This document shows positions 55,334-63,713 of a DNA stretch of 64,000 nucleotides, piece by piece. This stretch comes from Betaproteobacteria bacterium (GTDB taxonomy: Bacteria > Pseudomonadota > Gammaproteobacteria > Burkholderiales > Thiobacillaceae): positions 1 through 64,000 of the forward strand of contig JAIFKV010000081.1 of NCBI GenBank assembly GCA_020049415.1, read 5' to 3'. Numbering within the stretch: position 1 is the stretch's first letter; every line of letters starts with the position of its first letter. The position numbers and the translations under genes were made by a program. The notes under the pieces were generated by a model. It saw only the letters and a program-made list of their open reading frames with translations. It had not been told where the DNA came from and made no database searches.

Positions 55334-58048
55334 TCACTTCAATGCCATATTGATGATGGCTTCAAGCTGGAATTTATGTTGACTGGCAATTCCAGTAGCA
55401 GGTGCTGAAGACTCCGGGCGCCCTGCATAGTCCAACGGCAGATTCGATACCAAGCGGAGATGATGCGCCATGAATCGCCATGGGCCTTGATTACGGGGCT
55501 CATCTTGTGCCCAGATCATTTCCTCGGCATTGACATGCCGCTCCAGCAGTTCGCTGATTTCAACATCGGGTACTGGGTATAACTGTTCTACTCTGACCAG
55601 CGCAATATGCTCAAGCGCTCTTTCCTTGAGCGCGCGGGCGAGGTCGAAGTAAATTCTGCCGCTACAAAAAACCAGACGTTTGATTTTGTCCAACTCGATA
55701 TTTTCAGTGTTCTCCAATACTGCCTGAAATCCGCCTTCAGCCAATTCTGTCAACGGCGAAGTGGCTTCAGGGTGTCGTAAAAGACTTTTAGGCGTAAATA
55801 AAATCAGCGGTTTACGATAAGGTCTTACAACTTGTCGGCGAAGCAAATGGAAGATCTGCGCGGGCGTGCTGGGCTGAATGATTTGAATATTGTCATGCGC
55901 GGTCAGTTGTAAAAACCGCTCGATTCGACCAGAAGAATGTTCCGGCCCCTGCCCTTCATAGCCATGCGGTAAAAACAGCACCAGACCATTCAACCGATCC
56001 CATTTGGTTTCGCCGGATGCAATGAACTGATCAATCACCACCTGTGCGCCATTTACAAAATCGCCGAATTGAGCTTCCCAGATAACCAATTGGTCTGGCG
56101 CTGCTCCGGCATAGCCATATTCAAATCCAAGCACAGCTTCTTCCGATAGCAGCGAATCAATCACCAGAAAATTCGCTTGGCCGGGTATCAAGTGCTGCAG
56201 CGGAATAAACACCCCGGCATCCCAGCGTTCGCGATTCTGGTCATGCAATACAGCATGCCGGTGAAAAAAAGTGCCGCGTCCGGAATCTTGCCCGGTTAGA
56301 CGCACCGGAACGCCATCGCTGAGCAAACTGGCATAGGCCAGATTTTCAGCCATGCCCCAATCAACGGCTTGAGCGCCCTGCCCCATTGATTTCCGATCAT
56401 CCATGATCTTTTTCACGCGAGGATGCAGGCTGAAATTCACTGGTATGTCGAGCAAACGTTTGGCCAGCGCCTGCAAGCGATTCAGCGGAATCGCAGTCTT
56501 CGCTTCAGTCCGCCAATGGGTGTCGTGATAGGGTCCCCAATCCGCCGCATAAGCGTTCTTGGCTCCGGCCTGATGGCTGGCGGGTGCGTCGAGGCGCGCC
56601 TTGTAAGCCTGAATCATGGTTGAAGCTTCGTCTGAACTGACCACATCCATCGCCGCGAGTCGTTCGGCATAAAGCGCGCGCGTGCTGGGCATCGCGTTGA
56701 TGCGTCGGTACATCAACGGCTGTGTCACCATCGGTTCATCCTGCTCGTTGTGACCGAGACGGCGGTAACAGATCAGGTCGATGGCGATGTCTCGCTTCCA
56801 GAACATGCGGTATTCGAGCGCGATTCGGGCGGCCCGTATGACCGCTTCCGGGTCATCGCCATTGACATGTAAAACCGGCGACTCGACCATTTTCATCACA
56901 TCGGTGCAATACAGGCTGGAACGCGTATCACGCGGGTCCGAGGTGGTGAATCCGATCTGGTTGTTGATAACGATATGGATCGTACCGCCCGTGCTGAAAC
57001 CTCGTGTGGCGGCCATGTTCAGGGTTTCCATCACCACGCCTTGGCCGGCAAGTGCGGCATCGCCGTGTATCAGAACAGGCATGACCTGGCTGCCATCGCG
57101 ATCGCCGCGCCGTTGTTGCTGCGCACGCACCCAGCCTTCGACGACTGGATTGACGATTTCGAGATGTGATGGATTGAACGCCAAGGCGACACGTATTCCA
57201 CCGCCAGCGGTAATCAGATCAGCCGCGAAGCCTTGGTGATACTTCACATCACCGCTGCGGCGTACATCCATTTCTTCATGTTGGGCGTGCTCGAATAACT
57301 CGATGACCGATCGATCCAGCACGTTATGCAGCACATTAAGACGTCCGCGGTGCGCCATGCCCAGACCGATTTCCTGAATGCCGAGTCGAGCGGACTGTTC
57401 AAGCAGATCGTTCAGTAATGGAATCAGGGCTTCAGCACCTTCCAGTGAAAACCGCTTTTGCCCGACAAATCGGGTATGCAGCGTTTTTTCCAGCGTTTCG
57501 GCAGCGGTCAGTTGGCGCAACAACCAACTCCGCATGTCGTCATCGAACGGTGCGCCAAATTCACCCTCCAGACGTTTTTGCAGCCAGCGTTTTTGCTGGG
57601 TGTTGCAAAGGTGCATGTATTCCACCGACAGCGTGCCGCAATAGGCTTTTTTGACGCGAGCAATGATATTGCGCAGGGTGTCACGCGCGTTGCCGCCGCC
57701 GCCGCCGGCTAATGAGCCGGTTTCATAGCGCTGATCCAGATCGGCGGGAGTCAGCCCGTGAGTGGCTGGATCAAGTTCGGGAATTCGCAGCGGCGATTGC
57801 AACTTCAACGGATCAAGATCGGCGGCGCGAAAACCATGGAAGCGATAAGCGTTGATCAGTTGCAATACCCCGACCTGCGCCGCTTCGCATTGCAACAACG
57901 GCAGATCGGATACCTCGACAGATTCTTTTTTTGCAAACCGCGTCGGTGTTGGCGCGGCTATCAACTCAGGGTGTTTTTCCGTAAAAGCCGCCAGATACTC
58001 CGCGCTCCCGGAGAACAGCGCCGTTGCGGGATTTGGGTCACGTTTCAT
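55334..58048 (-). CDS. sucA: 2-oxoglutarate dehydrogenase E1 component
   Basis: 904-aa thiamine-diphosphate enzyme of the TCA cycle. The N-terminal arm is short, then the E1 core: GVLQLINAYRFHGFRAADLDPL, GLGMAHRGRLNVLHNVL, TDP motif GDAALAGQGVVMETLNMA to INNQIGFTT, KRDIAIDLICYRRLGHNEQDEP, and the pyrimidine domain with RGTFFHRHAVLHDQ and FLPHGYEGQGPEHSSGR. No sucB or lpd gene is adjacent; the downstream neighbour is the H-NS gene across a terminator. The missing partners must lie elsewhere. Confidence 0.96.
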   Translation of the reverse strand: MKRDPNPATALFSGSAEYLAAFTEKHPELIAAPTPTRFAKKESVEVSDLPLLQCEAAQVGVLQLINAYRFHGFRAADLDPLKLQSPLRIPELDPATHGLTPADLDQRYETGSLAGGGGGNARDTLRNIIARVKKAYCGTLSVEYMHLCNTQQKRWLQKRLEGEFGAPFDDDMRSWLLRQLTAAETLEKTLHTRFVGQKRFSLEGAEALIPLLNDLLEQSARLGIQEIGLGMAHRGRLNVLHNVLDRSVIELFEHAQHEEMDVRRSGDVKYHQGFAADLITAGGGIRVALAFNPSHLEIVNPVVEGWVRAQQQRRGDRDGSQVMPVLIHGDAALAGQGVVMETLNMAATRGFSTGGTIHIVINNQIGFTTSDPRDTRSSLYCTDVMKMVESPVLHVNGDDPEAVIRAARIALEYRMFWKRDIAIDLICYRRLGHNEQDEPMVTQPLMYRRINAMPSTRALYAERLAAMDVVSSDEASTMIQAYKARLDAPASHQAGAKNAYAADWGPYHDTHWRTEAKTAIPLNRLQALAKRLLDIPVNFSLHPRVKKIMDDRKSMGQGAQAVDWGMAENLAYASLLSDGVPVRLTGQDSGRGTFFHRHAVLHDQNRERWDAGVFIPLQHLIPGQANFLVIDSLLSEEAVLGFEYGYAGAAPDQLVIWEAQFGDFVNGAQVVIDQFIASGETKWDRLNGLVLFLPHGYEGQGPEHSSGRIERFLQLTAHDNIQIIQPSTPAQIFHLLRRQVVRPYRKPLILFTPKSLLRHPEATSPLTELAEGGFQAVLENTENIELDKIKRLVFCSGRIYFDLARALKERALEHIALVRVEQLYPVPDVEISELLERHVNAEEMIWAQDEPRNQGPWRFMAHHLRLVSNLPLDYAGRPESSAPATGIASQHKFQLEAIINMALK

Positions 58049-58102
58049 CTAGGCACCGTTTGAGGTTACAACCTGCTCGATCAAGGTAAAACGCAAATCA
58101 GA

Positions 58103-58540
58103 TTATTCAGGCCAGTGTTTGATATACCGCTTCAGAAGTGAATTCTCGAAGTTGGCTTCTTTCAGGCAAGCGCGGGCAACGTCATGGAAGGAAACGATAC
58201 CAAACAGTTTTTCGCCATCCATGACCAATAGATGGCTAGTGTGGCTTTTGGTCATCGCATCGCGGGCGTAATCGACCGAGTCATCCAAATTGGCCAACAG
58301 CGGTTCTTTTTCCATCAGTTCACTGACTTTCACTTCAGCCAGTGCGTTGCCACGGGCGTGCATGCCGCGCAGGAGGTCGCGCTCGGTGATGAAGCCCATC
58401 AAAGTCTCGTTACGCAGCACGGCGAGCGAACCGATGTCGTTCGCAACCATACGTTCGACCGCTTCAGCGGCGCTGGCATCGGGATCGACAGCGATAATTT
58501 CGATGCCACTTTTTACCGACATCACTTCGCGTATCAACAT
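58103..58540 (-). CDS. CBS-domain pair protein
   Basis: 145 aa made of two CBS motifs (about 5-60 and 75-130): IIAVDPDASAAEAVERMVANDIGSLAVL and GFITERDLLRGM in the first, DDSVDYARDAMTKSHTSHLLVMDG and GIVSFHDVARACL in the second. CBS pairs bind adenine nucleotides and act as energy or redox sensors. There is no attached enzyme. ATG 58540 follows AAGGAG. Partner unknown. Confidence 0.88.
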   Translation of the reverse strand: MLIREVMSVKSGIEIIAVDPDASAAEAVERMVANDIGSLAVLRNETLMGFITERDLLRGMHARGNALAEVKVSELMEKEPLLANLDDSVDYARDAMTKSHTSHLLVMDGEKLFGIVSFHDVARACLKEANFENSLLKRYIKHWPE

Positions 58541-58578
58541 GTTTTGAATCTCCTTGAAATGGTCTGTATGGGATTTGT

Positions 58579-59133
58579 TTATCGCGGACGCACCAAGCCA
58601 GTTTCAACCTGCTGCCGCATGGCCGCGCCTTTCAGCAATTCGATCAGCGTCAGGGCGAAATCCATCGCCGTACCGGGGCCTTGCGAGGTAACCACTTTGC
58701 CATCCACCACCACCGCGTCGGCACGACTTTGGGTGTTGCCCAGCTTGAGTGAATCGAGTACGCCGGGATAAGCGGTTGCTTGCTTGCCATCGAGCAGACC
58801 GGCGGCGGCCAACGCCATCGGCGCGGCGCAGATCGCCGTGGTGTATCGACCGGCAGCGGCCATTTTCTTCAGCAGCGTTTGCACCCGCGCATCGTCGCGT
58901 AAATGTTCCGCGCCCGGCAGACCACCAGGCAAGGCGATCAGGTCGAAATCACGCGACATCACGTCGTCAAGGTAGGCATCCGGTTCGATGCGAATGCCGC
59001 GACTACCTTGAATAAGGCCCCGTTGCAGACCTGCCACCACCACTTCGATGCCCGCCCGACGCAGCAGGTCGGACAAGGTGACGGCTTCGAGATCTTCAAA
59101 ACCAGGGGCCAGGGGAATCAATACCGTTGTCAT
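58579..59133 (-). CDS. DJ-1/PfpI family protein (YajL/ThiJ-like)
   Basis: 184 aa. The nucleophile-elbow Cys is in YTTAICAAPMALAAAGLL, the Glu is in PLAPGFEDLEAVTLSDLLRRAG, and the closing segment is VTSQGPGTAMDFALTLIELL, all typical of DJ-1/YajL proteins, linked to oxidative or carbonyl stress protection. AGGAG for ATG 59133 lies in the end of the upstream oxidase gene, 3 bp apart, so they are co-translated. Confidence 0.9.
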   Translation of the reverse strand: MTTVLIPLAPGFEDLEAVTLSDLLRRAGIEVVVAGLQRGLIQGSRGIRIEPDAYLDDVMSRDFDLIALPGGLPGAEHLRDDARVQTLLKKMAAAGRYTTAICAAPMALAAAGLLDGKQATAYPGVLDSLKLGNTQSRADAVVVDGKVVTSQGPGTAMDFALTLIELLKGAAMRQQVETGLVRPR

Positions 59134-59136
59134 TTT

Positions 59137-60363
59137 TCACTCCTGTAAAGACAGTAGCCGATCCGATTCATGCGCTGCGCGCTCGGCACAATCGCCAATG
59201 GACAGGCCAATCATGTAGTTCCCCACCAACGCAACCGGCTCACGCGATAGCAGCACATCAATGGCCGCTGCCCGCTTGGGATGTTCAACCCCCGGCGCGG
59301 GTAGACGATTGATGGTTTCCCGTACATACAGGAAATCAGTAGGTTCCACGCCCAATACCGCAGCGGCGCGGGTCAGTTTGGCGGTGCGATTCAAGCGTCC
59401 GGGACGGAAGTGGAACGTGAAGCCGCGAAAAGTAGCATGCGGAATCGGGTCGCGTGTCACTACCGACCAGAAATCCTCGCTGTCGCTCTCGGCAATCAAC
59501 CCCGCCACCGCAGGCAACCTTGATTTGCCCACTGGCAGCACCACCGCCAAAGCCTCGCTGCTGGACATCGGAAATGACTGCAGATCGCGCGCCACATCGG
59601 GATGCGCTTCAGTCAACAATTCCGCTGCCGCGTCGACAGGCACCGCCAGTATCAAATGTCGGCAGTTGATCGGTCCGGCGGCTGTCTGCACCTCATACCC
59701 AATCGAGCTGCGCTTGACCGACATCGCCCCGGTTTCAAGGCGCAATTCAAATGCCGCGCCCTCAACCAGCGCCTCAAGCAAACCCTGCAAACCACCGGGA
59801 AAGCTGTATTTGCGCGGCGCCGACTGCATTCTCGGTTTGCTGCGGAACAACCATTCCGCCGGGAATGAATCCGCCGGTTGCGACAGCACCGCCGCAAAAG
59901 CGGGCGACAGCAGGCGCCGGTAATTACCACGTCCTAGCAGGCCGCCAAACCACTCCGCCACGCTACGACCACTCTTGGTCTTGCCAAAGCCGAATGGAAT
60001 TGAATATGCCGCCTGGAAAAAATTCAGCAATTTCATCGGCGATTGCAGCGCGCCGAACGGACCGACAAAGCTGTAGCCGAGTTTCGCGCGCGGCAGCAAA
60101 TCATCCAGCCGGCCTCGCTCCTGCAACGCTTCCAGCAATTGCGAGTAGGAGTTGTAAGACGTGTGAGCCCCCATTTCGAGCCAGAAGTCTGCGCCCTCCC
60201 CGCCCGCCCCGATCTCATCACTTAAATGCCAGCTTTGTATGCAGCCGCCCACCCGCGGCGACGCCTCCAGCACCACTACACTCCGCCCCGCCTGAGCCAT
60301 TCGCGTCGCCGAAACCAGGCCACTGACTCCTGCTCCGACAACAATGCAATCTACTATTTCCAT
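59137..60363 (-). CDS. FAD-dependent protoporphyrinogen oxidase-like enzyme
   Basis: 408 aa. N-terminal dinucleotide fold CIVVGAGVSGLVSATRMAQAGRSVVVLEAS with GGCIQSW, GADFWLEMGAHTSYNSYSQLLE, a central substrate domain (RRLLSPAFAAVLSQPADSF, YSFPGGLQGLLEALV) and a C-terminal FAD contact ALVGNYMIGLSIGDCAERA. This matches the amine oxidase/protoporphyrinogen oxidase superfamily. A role in haem synthesis is likely, but related enzymes exist, so no symbol is given. It is followed by the DJ-1 gene. Confidence 0.8.
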   Translation of the reverse strand: MEIVDCIVVGAGVSGLVSATRMAQAGRSVVVLEASPRVGGCIQSWHLSDEIGAGGEGADFWLEMGAHTSYNSYSQLLEALQERGRLDDLLPRAKLGYSFVGPFGALQSPMKLLNFFQAAYSIPFGFGKTKSGRSVAEWFGGLLGRGNYRRLLSPAFAAVLSQPADSFPAEWLFRSKPRMQSAPRKYSFPGGLQGLLEALVEGAAFELRLETGAMSVKRSSIGYEVQTAAGPINCRHLILAVPVDAAAELLTEAHPDVARDLQSFPMSSSEALAVVLPVGKSRLPAVAGLIAESDSEDFWSVVTRDPIPHATFRGFTFHFRPGRLNRTAKLTRAAAVLGVEPTDFLYVRETINRLPAPGVEHPKRAAAIDVLLSREPVALVGNYMIGLSIGDCAERAAHESDRLLSLQE

Positions 60364-60468
60364 GTGCTTCCCTGAATTTCCGTGGCGATACTGATTAGCC
60401 TGTCATCCCGGCCCGCGCCGGCATAACGAAAAAATCGAAAACGAATCGAAAAAACCAACCCATACACC
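60364..60468. other. short gap with degenerate GC-rich palindrome
   Basis: Contains CCGGCCCGCGCCGG within a TCATCCCGG-type context that resembles a decayed REP unit, then an A-rich stretch. Nothing else is seen. Confidence 0.35.
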
Positions 60469-60906
60469 CTAACAGCAATCATTGAACCGATGAATCTGGC
60501 GCCGATCCTTCTTCGTCGGCCGCCCCTTGATACTGCTGCCTGGCTCCGCATTAGCGTGCTTGGCCTCGATCTGCGCCACCCGGGCCGCCATACTTTCAGG
60601 TGACTCCGCATATAGTTGGCGCGCCACCGGCGCCGGGCCGCGTTTATCGGAGAGTCCAAGTACCGTTACCTTCCAGAACAGATCGCCGATCTGAATATGC
60701 AACATGTCGCCCAGACGCACCTCACGGCTGGACTTGATGCGATCGCCGACCGCATCGGCAATGATAAAACGCACCCGCCCGCCCTCCACCGCCTCTTGTG
60801 CTAGACCACGTGTCTTGAAAAAACGCGCAGCCCATAGCCATTTGTCGATACGCAAACGCGCAGCGGCGGGAGATTCGAAAGAATCGGATGGAATTTGACG
60901 TGACAT
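60469..60906 (-). CDS. hslR: ribosome-associated heat-shock protein Hsp15-like (S4 domain)
   Basis: 145 aa. S4 RNA-binding domain at about 15-75 (ARLRIDKWLWAARFFKTRGLAQEAVEGGRVRF), then VRLGDMLHIQIGDLFWKVTVLGLSDKRGPAPVARQLY and a basic tail GRPTKKDRRQIHRF. This is the Hsp15 layout; Hsp15 binds free 50S subunits carrying stalled nascent chains. Start ATG 60906 has a weak ribosome site. It is divergent from a lipoprotein gene 18 bp away. Confidence 0.9.
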   Translation of the reverse strand: MSRQIPSDSFESPAAARLRIDKWLWAARFFKTRGLAQEAVEGGRVRFIIADAVGDRIKSSREVRLGDMLHIQIGDLFWKVTVLGLSDKRGPAPVARQLYAESPESMAARVAQIEAKHANAEPGSSIKGRPTKKDRRQIHRFNDCC

Positions 60907-60924
60907 AGTCGCATCATAACGCGC

Positions 60925-61509
60925 ATGACTCGCCTCGCCTTCCCCTCTCGTTCCAGTCTTTTCATTGTCTTGCTCGCCAGCATGTTGAGCGCTTGTGCGA
61001 ACGCCCCGCAATCGTCCCTCGCCGAAAAGGGCATTTTGCAGTTGCGCCAAGCGCTGCAAATCAGCCCCGACGCGGCTACCGCACGTTTGCAATATGGCCA
61101 CATCGTGGCACGCAACGCGGTGCAGGAACACGACCCGTTCTGCGTCTTCGAAATTGATACCGTTCGCCCGGAAACACAAGTCATAGCGCCAGGCGAGTTT
61201 CTCGTTACCGGTATTTCACGCAGCGTGGAAACTTTCGCCGGCATGCCGGTTGCGCCTTTGGTTGAGCATTTTCCTCGGCTTAACCGGCGAGTCAGCTTCA
61301 GTGACGACGACTCGCCGACACATATTTATTACAAAACCACCTTTCGTTTGCGGGATGCAAAACAACCCGTGCGCGCGCTCACTTGCATGAGCAACCAGAA
61401 CGCTCCTGGCAACGCCAACTTCATGCGCCATTTGACGCTGGCGGAGATTAGCGGTGCGCTGGGGGAGTGGTTTACGCTGAAACTGGAGCCAAGCGGAAAT
61501 CGCCCCTGA
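60925..61509 (+). CDS. uncharacterised lipoprotein
   Basis: 194 aa. Lipoprotein signal SLFIVLLASMLSAC with the lipobox LSAC. The mature part has no motif I recognise; it includes VQEHDPFCVFEIDTVRPE, HIYYKTTFRLRDAKQPV and two later Cys residues (FCVF and LTCM) that could form a disulfide. It would be anchored in the envelope. It stands alone between divergent and convergent neighbours. Confidence 0.7.
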   Translation: MTRLAFPSRSSLFIVLLASMLSACANAPQSSLAEKGILQLRQALQISPDAATARLQYGHIVARNAVQEHDPFCVFEIDTVRPETQVIAPGEFLVTGISRSVETFAGMPVAPLVEHFPRLNRRVSFSDDDSPTHIYYKTTFRLRDAKQPVRALTCMSNQNAPGNANFMRHLTLAEISGALGEWFTLKLEPSGNRP

Positions 61510-61551
61510 AGCACTCCTGAATACAGGAAGCAACAACGCAACCTGGCGGCT

Positions 61552-62352
61552 TCAAACGCTCGATTGGTGTTCCAGATTCAGCACCGTGCGGGCATTGGCG
61601 GTGGTCAGACGGATGACCTGTTCGACGCTGTCGCCGCGCAATTCGGCCAGACATTCGGCGATGCGCACCACTTCCGCCGGTTCGTTGCGGCCTGGCTTTC
61701 CGGGGGCGCCAATCCAGGCCGGGGGCATGTCCGGGCTATCGGTTTCCAGCACGATAGCGTCCAGCGGTAAATCTTTTGCCAATGTCCGCAAATTGCTCGC
61801 CCGCGTCCAGGTGAAAGCGCCGCCAAAGCCGAGTTTGAAGCCGAGTTTGAGATAAGCATCGGCCTGCTGGCGACTGCCGCTGAAGGCGTGGGCGATGCCT
61901 TTGCTGATTTTCAATCGGCGCAGTTGCTTCAGGATTTGATCGTTGGCGCGGCGGCAATGCAGCAATACCGGCAGATCGAAGTCGCGGGCGATCTTGAGTT
62001 GCTCGACAAAAAAGTGTTCTTGTGTGGCGTAATCCAGGTTCGGCACAAACAAATCCAACCCGATTTCACCGATCGCCACCGGTCGCCAGGCTTCGATCTG
62101 CGCGCGCAGATCGGTCAGATGCGCCTCCTGATGGATATCAATATAGAGGGGATGCATGCCCCAGGCCGGCAGACAGTCAGGATAACGTCGGCATACCGCT
62201 TCGACATCAACCCAGTTGGCGCGCGTGACTGCCGGGATAACTTCAATCATGACGCCAGCAGCGCGCGCGCGTTGATACACCGCGTCGCGGTCGGCGGCGA
62301 ACTCGCTGGCGTCAAGGTGGCAATGGGTATCGAGAAGGGGCTGGGTGTGCAT
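61552..62352 (-). CDS. TatD-family metal-dependent hydrolase
   Basis: 266 aa TIM-barrel nuclease/hydrolase. Metal ligands: LLDTHCHLDASEF (HxH), VAIGEIGLDLFVPN (Glu), PVLLHCRRAND (His), IAHAFSGSRQQAD (His) and VLETDSPDMPPAW (Asp). TatD enzymes act as 3'-5' DNases and in DNA quality control. The exact subgroup (TatD, YcfH or YjjV) is not resolved. ATG 62352 begins just before the HCH motif; an upstream ATG 62397 is possible. Confidence 0.92.
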   Translation of the reverse strand: MHTQPLLDTHCHLDASEFAADRDAVYQRARAAGVMIEVIPAVTRANWVDVEAVCRRYPDCLPAWGMHPLYIDIHQEAHLTDLRAQIEAWRPVAIGEIGLDLFVPNLDYATQEHFFVEQLKIARDFDLPVLLHCRRANDQILKQLRRLKISKGIAHAFSGSRQQADAYLKLGFKLGFGGAFTWTRASNLRTLAKDLPLDAIVLETDSPDMPPAWIGAPGKPGRNEPAEVVRIAECLAELRGDSVEQVIRLTTANARTVLNLEHQSSV

Positions 62353-62417
62353 GGTTTGAAAGGTCGCGGGAGATATAAGCGGGATAATCGCATGCATCCC
62401 AACCCGGAAAAACCGCT

Positions 62418-63713
62418 TTGATTTCTGAAAAATCCCCTCTCAGCGTCGCCGTCATCGGCGGCGGCCCGGCCGGCTTGATGGCTGCCGAAGTTTTAAGCCA
62501 AGGCGGCGCCCAGGTCGATCTTTACGATGCGATGCCCTCGGTCGGGCGCAAATTCCTGCTCGCCGGCAAAGGCGGCATGAACCTGACCCACTCGGAAGCA
62601 CTGGCGCCGTTCGTGTCGCGTTATGGCAAGCGTCAAGCAGAAATCGAGCCCTTTCTAGACGCTTTCGGGCCGGAAGCTCTGCGTGCCTGGGTGCATGGTC
62701 TCGGCATTGACACTTTCGTCGGCAGTTCCGGTCGCGTGTTTCCGACCGACATGAAGGCCGCGCCGCTGCTGCGCGCCTGGCTGCATCGGCTCCGCGGCAG
62801 CGGGGTGAGTTTCCATGTCCGGCATCGCTGGTTGGGCTGGTCGGAAGACGGTGCACTGCGCTTCGCCAGCCCTGACGGTGAAATTGTAAAACCGTTCGAT
62901 GTGGTAATCCTCGCCCTCGGCGGTGGTAGTTGGGCGCGGCTGGGATCAAACGGCGCCTGGGTGCCGATCCTGCAAGCGCACGGTGTCGATGTCGCTGCGT
63001 TGAAACCATCGAATTGCGGCTTCGATGTCGGTTGGAGCGCACATTTCCGCCAACGCTACGCCGGCCAGCCGTTGAAATCGGTGACGCTGACGTTTGCCGA
63101 TTTTCAGCGTCAGGGCGAGTTTGTGGTCTCCGAGAACGGCATCGAAGGCAGCCTGATCTACGCTGCCTCCACCGCGATTCGCGACGCCATCGAAGCCAAT
63201 GGCAGCGCACAGATATTTCTCGATCTGGCGCCGAACAAGTCGATCGAACGCGTCATCGCCGAAGTCGCGCATCCGCGCGGATCGCGCTCACTGTCCAGCC
63301 ACCTGCAAAGCCGCGCCGGCATCACTGGCGTCAAGGCCGGGTTGCTGCGCGAAGTCCTCGACAAAGACGACTATGCCGACCCACAACGGCTGGCGGCCGC
63401 GATCAAGGCCCTGCCATTGATGCTGATCGCGCCGCGTCCGATTGATGAAGCGATCAGCAGCGCCGGCGGCGTGCGCTTCGAAGCGATGAATGCGAACCTG
63501 ATGTTGAACGCGCTGCCCGGCGTGTTCTGCGCCGGCGAGATGCTGGACTGGGAAGCGCCCACCGGCGGCTATCTGCTCACCGCCTGTTTCGCCAGCGGTC
63601 GAGTGGCCGGCGCGGGAGCGCTGGCGTGGCTTGTAGGGCGTATATGGACTCCTCCCAATAAGCAAGGGCAGGTTGGGGGTTTTTCAGAGTTGGAGGCGGC
63701 CGGATCGGAGTGA
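62418..63713 (+). CDS. HI0933/YhiN-type flavoprotein (TIGR03862-like)
   Basis: 431 aa. FAD site SVAVIGGGPAGLMAAEVLSQGG, then GRKFLLAGKGGMNLTHSE (the AGKGGxNLT motif of this family), FVGSSGRVFPTDMKAAPLLRAW, and near the end GVFCAGEMLDWEAPTGGYLLTACFASGRVAGAGA. Function unknown in general; an oxidoreductase. TTG 62418 is the likely start, divergent from tatD. The family usually ends soon after the GRVAG...ALAWL helix; here about 27 extra residues (from GRIWTPPNKQGQ) run into foreign-looking DNA, so the natural end may have been replaced. Confidence 0.85.
   Translation: MISEKSPLSVAVIGGGPAGLMAAEVLSQGGAQVDLYDAMPSVGRKFLLAGKGGMNLTHSEALAPFVSRYGKRQAEIEPFLDAFGPEALRAWVHGLGIDTFVGSSGRVFPTDMKAAPLLRAWLHRLRGSGVSFHVRHRWLGWSEDGALRFASPDGEIVKPFDVVILALGGGSWARLGSNGAWVPILQAHGVDVAALKPSNCGFDVGWSAHFRQRYAGQPLKSVTLTFADFQRQGEFVVSENGIEGSLIYAASTAIRDAIEANGSAQIFLDLAPNKSIERVIAEVAHPRGSRSLSSHLQSRAGITGVKAGLLREVLDKDDYADPQRLAAAIKALPLMLIAPRPIDEAISSAGGVRFEAMNANLMLNALPGVFCAGEMLDWEAPTGGYLLTACFASGRVAGAGALAWLVGRIWTPPNKQGQVGGFSELEAAGSE

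Noticed and set aside
60364-60468. Terminator between the oxidase and Hsp15-like genes
   Set aside because: The short GC palindrome lacks a T run in the right place on the minus strand; better explained as a decayed repeat.
62452-63210. 252-aa Arg-rich minus-strand frame opposite the flavoprotein
   Set aside because: Arg-rich shadow of a GC-rich gene with intact FAD motifs.
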